A stretch of DNA of 64,000 nucleotides. Source: Bradyrhizobium diazoefficiens (GTDB lineage: Bacteria > Pseudomonadota > Alphaproteobacteria > Rhizobiales > Xanthobacteraceae). This document shows, piece after piece, positions 50,985 through 61,762 of this stretch. A program made the translations under genes and the position numbers. The first letter of the stretch is position 1. Every line of letters begins with the position of its first letter. Location of the stretch: contig NZ_JAFCKW010000002.1 of assembly GCF_018129965.1 (NCBI RefSeq), positions 186,001 through 250,000 on the forward strand. Direction: 5' to 3'. The notes under the pieces are model-generated. The model ran no database searches. It had not been told where the DNA came from and worked only from the letters and a program-made list of their open reading frames with translations.

Positions 50985-51787
50985 TCGTCGCGCCCCAGAT
51001 AGGCTTCGCGGACGCGGGCGTCACGCTGGATCTCGGCCGGCGTTCCCGTCGCCAGCATCGCACCCTGGTCGATCATGACGATGCGGTCGGCGATCGACAT
51101 GATCAGATCCATGTGATGCTCGATGACGACGAGCGCGAGGTTGCGCTTGCGCAGGCCGATCAGGACCTCGGCGAGCTGCTTCATGTCGCCGCCGCTGAGG
51201 CCTGCCGCGGGCTCGTCGAGCAGCAGCACTTTGGCCCCGGTTCCGTAGGCGAGGGCGACGGAGAGCAGGCGCTGCACGCCATAGGGAATGTCGCCGGGAA
51301 GCTGGTCGTGGTACTGGCGCGCGATGCCGAAGAAGTCGAGCAGCTGCTCGGCTGCGGTCTCTGCGGCGCGGCGGGTGGTGGCCTCGCGCCACGGCGCGAA
51401 CAGCGATGTCGCAAGACCGGTCGAGAAATCGCGGAAGATGGCCGAGACCGCGTTCTGCAGGACCGTCAGCTCGCCGAAGAACGAGTTCTGCTGGAACGTA
51501 CGGCGCAGCCCGCGATCGGCGAGTTCGAAGGTCCGGAGCGTCGAGACCTCGTTGCCGCCAAGGAAGGTGCGGCCGAGATGGGTGACGGCGTTGGTGACAG
51601 CGGCAAAGCAGCTGCTCTTTCCCGCGCCGTTCGGGCCAATGATGCCGAGGATCTCGTCGGTATGGACCGACCAGCTCACGTCGCGCAGGGCGACGAGCGC
51701 GCCATATTGCACGGTCAGCGCTTCGACGCGCAGCACCTCGCTCGCGCCGTGCCGCGTTTGCCCCGAACTTGCCACCCGGCCGTCCAT
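50981..51787 (-). CDS. LivG-type ABC transporter ATPase
   Basis: A 268-residue ATPase. Walker A is GPNGAGKSS, the LivG-type signature is IPYGVQRLLSVALAYG and Walker B is VLLLDEPAAGLSG, with the switch histidine in VVIEHHMDLIM. It is the first gene of the operon livG-livF-livH-livM-SBP, so the promoter lies in the 331-bp region upstream. AGGGG precedes the ATG. Confidence 0.92.
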   Translation of the reverse strand: MDGRVASSGQTRHGASEVLRVEALTVQYGALVALRDVSWSVHTDEILGIIGPNGAGKSSCFAAVTNAVTHLGRTFLGGNEVSTLRTFELADRGLRRTFQQNSFFGELTVLQNAVSAIFRDFSTGLATSLFAPWREATTRRAAETAAEQLLDFFGIARQYHDQLPGDIPYGVQRLLSVALAYGTGAKVLLLDEPAAGLSGGDMKQLAEVLIGLRKRNLALVVIEHHMDLIMSIADRIVMIDQGAMLATGTPAEIQRDARVREAYLGRDE

Positions 51788-52118
51788 CCCCTGTTGTCCC
51801 TGTCGCGCTTACGGCAACCGGTCATTTTTGGCGGGGTGCCGCTCCGCGATCAGATCGCTGGAGAGAGGCGGCCTCGCGGAAAGCAAGGTATTGCGCGCAC
51901 GTGATGAAAACTTGTGCTGACTGGTTGTCGGACGGGAGGCGCCCGTGCAGCAGAAACACAACCCTGACAAAGTCGGACGATGTCTCCTCCCGCAACGGTA
52001 CATGTAAAGCGGCGATGGCTGATAGACGGAACCGCGTCTGGCGATCGGTTTTCCCCTGGGTTACCCCGTTCGCAGTTGCGCGCTGGCGCAAGCCCATGAT
52101 CCCCTCGAGGAGCCTCCG
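51788..52118. other. Divergent promoter region between the liv operon and the family 3 binding-protein gene
   Basis: About 330 bp without a convincing gene. It must hold the liv operon promoter (minus) and that of the plus-strand binding protein. GAGGAG at about 52108-52113 is the ribosome site of the latter. No clear operator palindrome was found. Confidence 0.5.
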
Positions 52119-53027
52119 ATGCGTCTTCCCACCGTTCTCCTGGCCCTGACATGTCTTGCGGGCGCAGCTTCAGCCGAAGATCTGTCGGGTACGCTCCAGA
52201 AGATCAAGGAAACGAAGAAGATCACGCTCGGCTACCAGGAAGCCTCCGTGCCGTTCAGCTATCTCGACGGCAACCAGAAGCCGATCGGCTTTGCCATGGA
52301 CATCTGCCTAAGGATCGTGGACGCCGTGAAGCAGCAGCTCGGCATGCCCGACATTGGCGTGGAGTATCTGGCTGTGACCTCGTCGAACCGCATTCCGCTG
52401 ATGGTCAATGGCACGCTCGATCTGCATTGCTCGGCGACCACCAACAACGCCGACCGCCAGAAGCAGGTCGCGTTCACCAACACGCATTTCCTCAGTGCCA
52501 CGCGATTTGCGGCCAAGAAAGCGTCAAAGATCAACACCATCGACGATCTCAAGGGCAAGGCCGTGACGGCGGTGGCGGGCTCGGTCAATCTGAACCAGCT
52601 CGCCAAGGTCAATACCGAGCGCAATCTTGGCATCAGGATCATGCCGGCCGTGGATCAGGCCGAGGCCTTCCTGTTGCTCGAGACCGATCGCGCGCAGGCC
52701 TATGCACTCGACGACGTTCAGCTCGCGGTCGCCATTGCTCGCTCAAAGGAGCTCGCCCAGTTCATGATCAGCGAGGAAACCTTTTCCAAGGCCGAGCCGT
52801 TCGGAATTATGCTGCGGCGGGAAGACGCTCCGTTCAAGGCGCTGGCCGATCGCGCCACGGCGGAGCTCTACGCAAGCCCGGAGATCGAGCTCCTCTACAG
52901 GAAGTGGCTGGAATCCCCGACGCCGCCGAACGGTCTCAACTACAACGTCCCGATGTCGCCAGCCCTGCGCAACGCCTTCAAGAAGCCGAGCTCGAGCGCG
53001 GATCCTGAGGTTTACGTGGTGAACTGA
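52119..53027 (+). CDS. Glutamate/aspartate-type periplasmic binding protein (family 3)
   Basis: A 302-residue binding protein similar to GltI. The signal peptide (LPTVLLALTCLAGAASA) precedes a mature part with KKITLGYQEASVPFSYLDG, GFAMDICLRIVDAVKQQL and NGTLDLHCSATTNNADRQKQVAFTNTHF split over about residues 100-127. It has SSNRIPLMVNG, a region typical of the GltI group. No permease is adjacent. A GAGGAG ribosome site supports the start. The ligand is probably an acidic amino acid or a related dicarboxylate. Confidence 0.87.
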   Translation: MRLPTVLLALTCLAGAASAEDLSGTLQKIKETKKITLGYQEASVPFSYLDGNQKPIGFAMDICLRIVDAVKQQLGMPDIGVEYLAVTSSNRIPLMVNGTLDLHCSATTNNADRQKQVAFTNTHFLSATRFAAKKASKINTIDDLKGKAVTAVAGSVNLNQLAKVNTERNLGIRIMPAVDQAEAFLLLETDRAQAYALDDVQLAVAIARSKELAQFMISEETFSKAEPFGIMLRREDAPFKALADRATAELYASPEIELLYRKWLESPTPPNGLNYNVPMSPALRNAFKKPSSSADPEVYVVN

Positions 53028-53121
53028 GGCGAGGGCGCCTCTGCGGAGGAACCCGGTCCCGCCTGCGTTTCTATCGTTCGCATTTGCGTGATCGGCTGGC
53101 ATATGCCGGGCTACCTGGTTG

Positions 53122-53136
53122 CGAACTAATAGTTCG
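53122..53136. promoter_or_regulatory. 15-bp palindrome upstream of marR
   Basis: CGAACTA-A-TAGTTCG is a perfect palindrome around one base, 17 bp before the marR start codon. Its size and position fit an autoregulatory MarR operator for the marR-FUSC-DUF1656-hlyD operon. Confidence 0.7.
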
Positions 53137-53153
53137 TATCCTATCTAATCGGC

Positions 53154-53627
53154 ATGGCTCCCTCGCAAGCTCATATCCATGCCGAACTCGGCCGGCTCAT
53201 CGCGCGCCTGGCGCGCATCTGGCGCCGCGAGTCCGACCAGGCCCTGTCCGATCAGGGCCTGTCCTATGCGACCGCAATTCCGCTTCTGGTGCTGTCGAGG
53301 CAGGGGGAAAACGTCCGGCAGGGCGTGCTGGCCGACGAACTCGGTATCGAGGGGCCGTCGCTGGTCCGGCTGATTGATCTGCTGCAGGCCGAGGGACTGG
53401 TGGAGCGCCACGAAGACCCCACAGATCGCCGTGCCAAAACGCTCCATGTGACCAAAGCAGGCGAGGCCAAGGTCGAGGAGACCAATCGCGTGCTGCGCCG
53501 GGTACGCGCGAGCCTGTTGAAGGATATCGGCGCGAGTGAACTTGCGATAACCTTCGAGACGCTTCAGCGCATCGAACGGCAGGCAGCCCGCATTCAGGCC
53601 GCCAAGACCGGTCCAGAGGCGAAGTAG
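53154..53627 (+). CDS. MarR-family transcriptional regulator of an efflux operon
   Basis: A 157-residue MarR protein. The recognition helix region is DELGIEGPSLVRLIDLLQAEGLV and the wing EDPTDRRAKTLHVT. It ends one base before the FUSC gene, so it is the first gene of the operon and probably represses it. Such regulators commonly sense aromatic acids or drugs, which the downstream pump would export. Confidence 0.9.
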   Translation: MAPSQAHIHAELGRLIARLARIWRRESDQALSDQGLSYATAIPLLVLSRQGENVRQGVLADELGIEGPSLVRLIDLLQAEGLVERHEDPTDRRAKTLHVTKAGEAKVEETNRVLRRVRASLLKDIGASELAITFETLQRIERQAARIQAAKTGPEAK

Positions 53628-53628
53628 C

Positions 53629-55680
53629 ATGCGCGCCGATGAGCCTTTCCTGGTCCGCCACGCCGACCTGATTTTCGCGTTGAAGACGTTTGCCGCGTCG
53701 ATCCTCGCGCTTGTCATTGCTTTGGCGATGGATTTGCCGCGGCCCTATTGGGCGATGGCGACGGTCTACATCACCTCGCAGCCGCTTGCGGGCGCGACCA
53801 GTTCGAAAGCGGTGTTCCGGGTGATGGGCACGCTGGCCGGCGCGACCATGACGGTGGTGCTGGTGCCGAACCTGATCGATGCGCCCGAGCCTCTCTGCCT
53901 CGCGATCGCACTCTGGGTCGGGCTCTGCCTCTATCTGTCGCTGCTCGACGGCACGCCCCGCGGCTACGGTTTCATGCTGGCCGGCTACACCGTGGCCCTG
54001 ATCGGCTTTCCGTCCGTGTCCGAGCCCGGCGCAATCTTCGACACGGCGGTAGCAAGGCTGGAGGAGATCTCGCTCGGCATCATCTGCGCCAGCCTCGTCT
54101 CCACCATCGTCTTCCCCCGCAGTGTCGCGCCCGCCGTCGCCCACCGCGTCGACCGTTGGTTGTCCGATGCACGCGATCTCAGCCGGGTCGTGCTGCTGCG
54201 CGACGGCCACAGCGAAGCCCACCGCGGCAGGCGCCTCAAGCTTGCAACCGACATCGTCGAGATCGATACGCTGTCGACCCATCTTGCCTTTGACCGGCTT
54301 GCCGATCGCAATGCCGTGGGCAGCCTAGGCGAGATCCGCCTCCGCATGCTGATGCTGCTGCCGGTCGTGGCCTCGCTCGAGGACCGTCTGGCTGCGCTGG
54401 GGGAGGAGGCCCTGCGGCGGCAGCCGGAGCTCAAGCAGCTGCTGGAGCATCTTGCGCAATGGATCACGCGCGACGTCGGCGACCGGGAGCCGGCCGAGCG
54501 GATCAAGGCCATGATCGCCGAGCGGCAGACCGTGCTCGATGACAGCGCCTCCTGGGAGCGCATCATCACCACCAGCCTGCTGTCGCGGCTGCGCGAGCTG
54601 GTCGATGTCTCGCGCGACTGCCGCGCGCTGACCGAGGCGATTGCCGAAGGCCGCGACGTCTCGACCCTCGATCTCGCCTTTCATTCCGAGGCCGGCGCCG
54701 CGCCGACGCGCCACAGGGATCGCGCTCTCGCGCTGTGGTCTGCATCCGGCGCGGCCCTCGCCATTCTGATCTGCTGCGCGTTCTGGATCGGCACCGGCTG
54801 GCCCGACGGCGCATCGGCGCCGATGATGGCGGCGGTCGCGTGCTCGTTCTTTGCAGCCCAGGATGAGCCCGCGCGCTTCATTCGCAGTTTCGGCCTGTGG
54901 TCGCTGGTCGCGATCGTGGTCGTTGCGATCTATCTGTTCGCGCTGGTGCCCGCGATCTCCCATCTCGAGGTCCTGGTCGTCGCGCTGGCACCACCCTTTT
55001 TGCTCTACGGCCTCCTGATCGCGCGACCGGCAACAGCGGGCACGGGCCTGGCGCTCGCGGCCAACACCGCAACCTTACTGGCGCTGCAATCGACCTACAG
55101 CGCGGACTTTGCCTCCTATGCCAATTCCGCCGTCGCCTTCTTCGTCGGTGTCGTCATCGCCGAGCTCGTGACACGGATCGCCCGCGGCGTCGGCGCCGAG
55201 TGGGTCGCCAATCGCCTGGTGCTGTCGAACTGGACAACGCTTGCGGTCGCCGCCGAACGCCGCGGCAAGCGCGACCGGGCGGAATTTGCCGGCCTCATGC
55301 TGCACCGGCTCGGGCTGCTGGTGCAGCGCATCGCCTTTCTGTCGGAGAGCGATCGCCGCGATACCGACAGCCTGGTCCAGCTCCGCATCGGCCTGAACAT
55401 CATCGATCTCCGGCGTGCCCGTTATGGGCTCACGGAATCCACCATTTCCGGGATCGACCACATGCTCGACCAGCTCGCCCTCGCCTGCCGCAATTTTGCG
55501 GGCGATGGGATGCCGGTCGAGCTGCTGACGAGCATCGATCGGGCGCTGGCGGAGGCGGTGAAGGACACCAACGAAAAGGCGCGGGAAGACGCCCTGGTCG
55601 GCCTCGTCGGCATCCGCCGCGGCCTGTTCCCGGACGCACCGGCCTATCGGCCGCGTGCAGGCGCGAGTGTTGCGGCATGA
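53629..55680 (+). CDS. FUSC-family inner-membrane efflux protein (AaeB-like)
   Basis: A 683-residue FUSC protein. It has two groups of membrane helices (about residues 15-170 and 365-515), each followed by a cytoplasmic region. Recognisable parts are DLPRPYWAMATVYITSQPLAGATSSKAVFRVMGTLAGA, here spread over residues 35-73, and WPDGASAPMMAAVACSFFAAQD. AaeB-type proteins export aromatic carboxylic acids with an HlyD-type partner, which is the last gene of this operon. The stop overlaps the DUF1656 gene (ATGA). Confidence 0.9.
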   Translation: MRADEPFLVRHADLIFALKTFAASILALVIALAMDLPRPYWAMATVYITSQPLAGATSSKAVFRVMGTLAGATMTVVLVPNLIDAPEPLCLAIALWVGLCLYLSLLDGTPRGYGFMLAGYTVALIGFPSVSEPGAIFDTAVARLEEISLGIICASLVSTIVFPRSVAPAVAHRVDRWLSDARDLSRVVLLRDGHSEAHRGRRLKLATDIVEIDTLSTHLAFDRLADRNAVGSLGEIRLRMLMLLPVVASLEDRLAALGEEALRRQPELKQLLEHLAQWITRDVGDREPAERIKAMIAERQTVLDDSASWERIITTSLLSRLRELVDVSRDCRALTEAIAEGRDVSTLDLAFHSEAGAAPTRHRDRALALWSASGAALAILICCAFWIGTGWPDGASAPMMAAVACSFFAAQDEPARFIRSFGLWSLVAIVVVAIYLFALVPAISHLEVLVVALAPPFLLYGLLIARPATAGTGLALAANTATLLALQSTYSADFASYANSAVAFFVGVVIAELVTRIARGVGAEWVANRLVLSNWTTLAVAAERRGKRDRAEFAGLMLHRLGLLVQRIAFLSESDRRDTDSLVQLRIGLNIIDLRRARYGLTESTISGIDHMLDQLALACRNFAGDGMPVELLTSIDRALAEAVKDTNEKAREDALVGLVGIRRGLFPDAPAYRPRAGASVAA

Positions 55681-55883
55681 GATATGTGATCGACATCTAT
55701 GGCGTGCTGGTACCGGCGCTGCTGCTCTGGATCATCGTCGCCTATGTCCTGAGCGCGATTCTCAGCCGTCTCATGCAGCGCTTCGATCTGTACCGGCTGG
55801 TCTGGCACCGCGCGCTGTTCGATTTTGCCATTTTCGTCTGCCTTCTCGGCGGCGTCGTCTATCTCTCGGAGTATCTCTCATGA
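55677..55883 (+). CDS. DUF1656 small membrane protein (AaeX-like)
   Basis: A 68-residue protein with two hydrophobic helices (about residues 9-29 and 48-64) and the family motif YRLVWHRALFDFAIFV. DUF1656 proteins such as AaeX accompany FUSC and HlyD partners in efflux operons and may be an accessory subunit. It overlaps both neighbours by 4 nt, an arrangement seen in aaeXAB-type operons. Confidence 0.88.
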   Translation: MRYVIDIYGVLVPALLLWIIVAYVLSAILSRLMQRFDLYRLVWHRALFDFAIFVCLLGGVVYLSEYLS

Positions 55884-56746
55884 AGGGGAATTTTTCCTGG
55901 CTCGGTCGCCTCGCACTCACAGTGCTTGCCGTCGTCGCGGCGCTCGCCGTCGGCCGCGAACTCTGGGTGTATTACATGGAATCGCCGTGGACGCGCGATG
56001 GCCGCGTTCGTGCGGACGTGGTGCAGGTCGCGCCCGACGTGTCCGGCTTCGTGACGCAAGTGCTGGTCAAGGACAACCAGAAGGTCCATCGCGGCGACGT
56101 CCTGTTCCGGATCGACCGCGAGCGTTTCGCGCTGGCGCTGCGGCAGGCTGACGCTTCGGTGGCCGGTCATCAGGCCACGCTCGACCAGGCCAACTCCGAT
56201 TTGAAGCGCTACAGCGCGCTGACTACCGACGCGGTCTCGCAGCAGAAGCAGGAGCAGGTGCTCGCGACCCAGCTTCAGGCCAAGGCGGCCTTCGATCAGG
56301 CCGTCGCCGATCGGGCCGTCGCCCAGCTCAATCTCGACCGCAGCGAGGTCCACGCCTCCGTGAACGGCGTGATCACCAACATGGATCTGCGTCCGGGCGC
56401 CTACGTCACGGCCGGGAAGGGCGTGATGGCGCTGGTCGATACCGACACGCTGCATGTCGAAGGCTATTTCGAGGAAACCAAGCTCGCGCGTATCCGTGTG
56501 GGCGACAAGGTGCAGGTTCGCCTGATGGGCGAAAAGGTCACGCTGTCAGGCCATGTCGAGAGTATCGCTGCCGGCATCGAGGACCGCGACCGCGCCGACG
56601 GCGCCAACCTGCTCGCGAACGTCAATCCGACCTTCAGTTGGGTGCGCCTTGCCCAGCGCGTGCCCGTGCGCATCGCGCTGGATCCGGTGCCGGCGGGAAT
56701 GTCGCTGGTTGCCGGACGCTCGGCGACGGTGGCGGTGTTGAATTAG
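55880..56746 (+). CDS. HlyD/AaeA-type membrane fusion protein
   Basis: A 288-residue periplasmic adaptor. One membrane anchor lies at about residues 8-26 (LALTVLAVVAALAVG), then lipoyl-like half-motifs (DVVQVAPDVSGFVTQVLVKDNQ; VHASVNGVITNM) flank a coiled coil around residues 80-145. The beta-barrel part (VEGYFEETKLARIRVGDKVQV) follows. It would join the FUSC pump to an outer-membrane channel encoded elsewhere. A strong terminator starts right at the stop codon. Confidence 0.9.
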   Translation: MKGNFSWLGRLALTVLAVVAALAVGRELWVYYMESPWTRDGRVRADVVQVAPDVSGFVTQVLVKDNQKVHRGDVLFRIDRERFALALRQADASVAGHQATLDQANSDLKRYSALTTDAVSQQKQEQVLATQLQAKAAFDQAVADRAVAQLNLDRSEVHASVNGVITNMDLRPGAYVTAGKGVMALVDTDTLHVEGYFEETKLARIRVGDKVQVRLMGEKVTLSGHVESIAAGIEDRDRADGANLLANVNPTFSWVRLAQRVPVRIALDPVPAGMSLVAGRSATVAVLN

Positions 56747-56782
56747 CCACGCGCATGTTTGGAAAACATGCGCGTGGCTTTT
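56746..56782 (+). terminator. Strong intrinsic terminator after the efflux operon
   Basis: GCCACGCGCATGTTT (56746-56760) and AAACATGCGCGTGGC (56764-56778) form a perfect 15-bp stem with a GGA loop, followed by TTTT. It is the clearest rho-independent terminator in the window and may work in both directions, since the acyl-CoA dehydrogenase gene converges on it. Confidence 0.85.
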
Positions 56783-56797
56783 GGGGGCCGCCTGATC

Positions 56798-58009
<1,212 letters not shown>

Positions 58010-58063
58010 GATTTGGTTCCTTGATCGATGGATGACGCGGCGCCGGCTGGATCGCGTGCCGCG

Positions 58064-59689
58064 TCACGCGACGCGGTATTCCCTGAACTTTTCGCGCAGT
58101 GCGGATTTGAGCACCTTGCCGGTCCCGGTCATCGGGAATTCGTCCAGGAACTCGACGGCGTCCGGCATCCACCAGCTCGCGATCTTCGGGCGCATGTGCT
58201 CGAGCAGCGTCTTGCCATCGACCGTCGCGCCCTTCTTGCGCACGACCAGGAGCAGGGGACGCTCCTGCCATTTCTCGTGGTTGATCGCGACTACCGCGGC
58301 CTGGAGCACGTCGGGGTGTGACAGGGCGACGTCCTCGAGCTGGATCGAGGAAATCCATTCGCCGCCGGACTTGATGACGTCCTTGGAGCGGTCGGTCAGC
58401 GTGACATGGCCCTGGCCGTCGATCACGGCCATGTCGCCGGTGATCAGCCAGCCGTCGCGGTCGAGGCCTTCGTCAAGCTTCATGTAGCCGGACGCGACCC
58501 ACGGGCCGCGCGCGCGCAGATGGCCGACCGTCTTGCCGTCGCGCGGCAACTCGTTGCCGCCGTCGTCGACGATGCGTAGCGCAGTGCCGAAACAGGCGCG
58601 GCCCGACACCTGGCGGCGGTCGAATTTCTCGGTGTCGGTGAGATGCTCGGAGCCTGGCCTCAAGCCCGGCATCGAGCAGCCCAAAGCCTCGGTCATGCCC
58701 CAGGCCTGGATATAATCGATGCCATACTCGCGCTTGAGCTTCTCGACCATCGCGCGAGGTGGCGCGGAACCGGACGACAGCGTTGCGCGCAGGGTCGAGA
58801 ACCTGTTGCCGGTGCGCCCCAGCCAGTCGAGCAGGATCAGCCAGAAGCTCGGCACGCCCGCCGACAGCGTCACCTTCTCGCCTTCGAGCAACTCATAGAG
58901 CTTGTCGGGCTCGTAGTAGCGGCCGGGCAGCACCAGCTTCGACCCGGTATAGGGCCCGGTGAACGGCATGTTCCAGCCATTGCCGTGGAACAGCGGCGCC
59001 ATCGGCATCATCACCTCGCGCACACCTTCCCTATGTCCCGGCAGGAAGTCGAAGCTGCAACATGTCATGGTCTGCAGGATCGCGGCGCGGTGCGAGTAGA
59101 TCACGCCCTTGGGATTGCCCGTGGTCCCCGAAGTGTAGCAGATGGTGGAGGCGGACTTTTCGTCGAACTCCGGCCAGGCAAAGCCGGCGTCGTCTTCTCT
59201 TTCGAGAAGCTCCTCGTAGCAATGCATGTTCGCAAGCGTCGTTTCCGGCATCCGCTCGCGCGATGACATGATCACATAGGCCTCGACCGTCTTGAGCTGC
59301 GGGGCGATCGCTTCGACCAGCGGCAGCGTGGCGCGGTCGATGAACAGCAGCCGGTCTTCGGCATGGTTGATGATATAGACCAGTTGCTCCGGAAACAGCC
59401 TGGGATTGACGGTGTGCAGCACATAGCCCATGCCCGGCGCGGCATAGAACATCTCGAAATGGCGGTGCGTGTTCCAGGCCAGCGTCCCGACGCGGTCGCC
59501 TTGCTTCATGCCGAGCCGCTTGAGCGCCAGCGCCATGCGCTTGATGCGCGGATGGGCATCCGCATAGGTATAGCGATGGATGTCGCCTTCGATCTCGCGC
59601 GCGACGATCTCCGCTTCGCCGTGATAGTCGGCAGCATACTGGATCAGGCCGCTGATCAGGAGCGGCATGTCCATCATCAATCCCTGCAT
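58064..59689 (-). CDS. Acyl-CoA ligase (AMP-forming)
   Basis: A 541-residue ANL-superfamily ligase of the fatty-acid/3-methylthiopropionate-CoA ligase type. The phosphate loop is CYTSGTTGNPKGV, followed by QAWGMTEALG, the hinge region around GWLITGDMAVIDGQG and the C-terminal catalytic lysine in PMTGTGKVLKSAL. It activates a carboxylic acid with ATP and CoA. It is the first gene of a two-gene minus-strand operon with acyl-CoA dehydrogenase. Two Met codons near the start (residues 1, 5, 6) leave a minor start uncertainty. Confidence 0.9.
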   Translation of the reverse strand: MQGLMMDMPLLISGLIQYAADYHGEAEIVAREIEGDIHRYTYADAHPRIKRMALALKRLGMKQGDRVGTLAWNTHRHFEMFYAAPGMGYVLHTVNPRLFPEQLVYIINHAEDRLLFIDRATLPLVEAIAPQLKTVEAYVIMSSRERMPETTLANMHCYEELLEREDDAGFAWPEFDEKSASTICYTSGTTGNPKGVIYSHRAAILQTMTCCSFDFLPGHREGVREVMMPMAPLFHGNGWNMPFTGPYTGSKLVLPGRYYEPDKLYELLEGEKVTLSAGVPSFWLILLDWLGRTGNRFSTLRATLSSGSAPPRAMVEKLKREYGIDYIQAWGMTEALGCSMPGLRPGSEHLTDTEKFDRRQVSGRACFGTALRIVDDGGNELPRDGKTVGHLRARGPWVASGYMKLDEGLDRDGWLITGDMAVIDGQGHVTLTDRSKDVIKSGGEWISSIQLEDVALSHPDVLQAAVVAINHEKWQERPLLLVVRKKGATVDGKTLLEHMRPKIASWWMPDAVEFLDEFPMTGTGKVLKSALREKFREYRVA

Positions 59690-59866
59690 GGTCTCCTCCA
59701 GGCTGCCACGACGTTGCGTGGCGTATGCTCGTGATTTGCGCTCGAGGTTAGCGGAACGTCACGCGGCGTTCACGCAAAAAGCGAGTGTCGCGATTGCATG
59801 CGGCACTTTTTCCGGGCTAATTGATCCGAGCTGCCGGCGAAGCAGCGATCGTCCTGGAGGAAGCCG

Positions 59867-61720
59867 ATGTCAGCGGAAAGACACAAGACCGGTGCGGCCG
59901 GCGAACCCAAGATCGACATTGCCGCACTCCGCGAGCGCTATCGCGACGAGCGCGATCGACGCCTGCGCAGCGAAGGCAAGGCGCAATATGTCGAGGCGAC
60001 CGGCGCGTTCGGCCGCTATCTCGACGATCCCTGGGCCGATCCTGCGTTTGCGCGCGCAGCCGTCAGCGAACAGACCGAAGTGCTCATCGTCGGTGGCGGT
60101 TTTGGCGGCCTGCTGTGCGGCGCGCGCCTGAGCGAGGCCGGCATCGACGATTTTCGCATGGTGGAAAAGGCCGCTGACTTCGGCGGCACCTGGTACTGGA
60201 ATCGCTATCCGGGAGCAGCCTGCGACACCGAGAGCTACATCTATCTGCCGCTGCTGGAAGAGACCGGCTACATGCCCGTGCGCAAATACGCACGGGCTCC
60301 CGAGATCTACGAGCATTCCCGCCGCATTGGCCGTCACTTCGGCCTGTATGAGCGCGCGCTGTTCCAGACCGTGATCTCGCGGATGGAATGGCAGGAGCAG
60401 GAAGCGCGCTGGCTGGTCGAGACCGATCGCGGCGATCGCATCCGCGCGCGCTTCGTCATTCTGGCCGGCGGTCCGCTGAGCCGTCCAAAGCTGCCGGGCA
60501 TTCCCGGCATCGAAACGTTCAGGGGACACAGCTTTCACACCAGCCGCTGGGATTACGTCTATACCGGAGGAAGCGCCGAAGGCGATCTCACCGGCCTTGC
60601 CGACAAGCGCGTCGGCATTATCGGCACCGGCGCCACCGCCGTGCAGTGCGTGCCGCATCTGGGCCGCTCGGCGAAGGAGCTTTACGTGTTCCAGCGCACG
60701 CCGTCGGCGATCGGGGTCCGCGACGACCGGCCGACGGACCCGAATTGGGCGGACAGCCTCCAGCCCGGCTGGCAGCGCGAGCGCATGGACAATTTCACCG
60801 CCGTCATTTCCGGCGAACCGTTCGAGCGGGATCTGGTACAGGATGGCTGGACCGGCCTGCTCGGCGAGATCCTGCTGGCGCCGCGCCGTCAGCCGCAGCC
60901 GGTGACCACGATGGAGGAGGCACTGAAGGTCATCGAGCAGGCCGACTATCGCAAGATGGAAGAGATCCGCGCCCGCGTCGATGCAGTGGTAAAGGACGAG
61001 GCGGCTGCGGCCGCGCTCAAACCCTGGTACAAGGCGTTCTGCAAGCGGCCTTGCTTCCACGACGAATATCTCGACACGTTCAACCGGCCCAACGTGCGTC
61101 TCGTGGACACCAGAGGGCAGGGCGTGGAGCGCATCACCGAAAACGCCGTGATTGTCGACGGCAAGGCCTACGAGCTCGACTGCCTGATCTATGCCAGCGG
61201 ATTCGAGGTCGGGACCGACTATGCCCGGCGCATGGGCTTCGAGGTCTACGGCCGGGACGGCACGAGCCTGTCCGAGCGCTGGCGAGACGGCGTCAAGACC
61301 ATGCACGGCTTCTACAGCCGCGGCTTTCCAAACTGCTTCCTGATCGTCACGGTGCAGGCCGGCCAGAGCGCCAATTTTCCGCATATCATCGACGAGCAGT
61401 CGCAGCACATCGCCTACGTCATCAAGGAAGCGCGCAAGCGCAAAGCGCGAACGCTCGAGCCCACGCTCGCCGCCGAGAACGCCTGGGTCGACGAGGTCGT
61501 CAAGGCGGCGCTCGGCCGGCAGACTTATCTGGCCGAATGCACGCCCGGCTATTACAACAACGAAGGTGTGTTCGATCCGATCGCGGCAAGAAACAGCCAA
61601 TATTGGCGCGGGCCGATGGCGTTCCTGCGGCTACTCGACAAATGGCGCAAGGCGGGCAATCTGGAAGGCCTCGAACTGTCGTATGATCATGCCATGGAGT
61701 CGACGCCTTCGAGCGGGTAA
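59867..61720 (+). CDS. Flavin-containing monooxygenase, Baeyer-Villiger type
   Basis: A 617-residue class B flavoprotein monooxygenase. The FAD Rossmann loop is VGGGFGG (about 76-81), followed by [19 protein letters not shown], the BVMO fingerprint in the form [13 protein letters not shown] and the NADPH loop [17 protein letters not shown]. It would insert oxygen next to a ketone or oxidise a heteroatom, using NADPH and O2. A GGAGG site supports the start. An N-terminal extension of about 70 residues is present, as in PAMO/cyclopentadecanone-type enzymes. The gene stands alone, divergent from the acyl-CoA ligase. Confidence 0.89.
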   Translation: MSAERHKTGAAGEPKIDIAALRERYRDERDRRLRSEGKAQYVEATGAFGRYLDDPWADPAFARAAVSEQTEVLIVGGGFGGLLCGARLSEAGIDDFRMVEKAADFGGTWYWNRYPGAACDTESYIYLPLLEETGYMPVRKYARAPEIYEHSRRIGRHFGLYERALFQTVISRMEWQEQEARWLVETDRGDRIRARFVILAGGPLSRPKLPGIPGIETFRGHSFHTSRWDYVYTGGSAEGDLTGLADKRVGIIGTGATAVQCVPHLGRSAKELYVFQRTPSAIGVRDDRPTDPNWADSLQPGWQRERMDNFTAVISGEPFERDLVQDGWTGLLGEILLAPRRQPQPVTTMEEALKVIEQADYRKMEEIRARVDAVVKDEAAAAALKPWYKAFCKRPCFHDEYLDTFNRPNVRLVDTRGQGVERITENAVIVDGKAYELDCLIYASGFEVGTDYARRMGFEVYGRDGTSLSERWRDGVKTMHGFYSRGFPNCFLIVTVQAGQSANFPHIIDEQSQHIAYVIKEARKRKARTLEPTLAAENAWVDEVVKAALGRQTYLAECTPGYYNNEGVFDPIAARNSQYWRGPMAFLRLLDKWRKAGNLEGLELSYDHAMESTPSSG

Positions 61721-61762
61721 GCTCGGGGGATCGGATCGCCGCAGACAGAGAGGACGTTGGAC

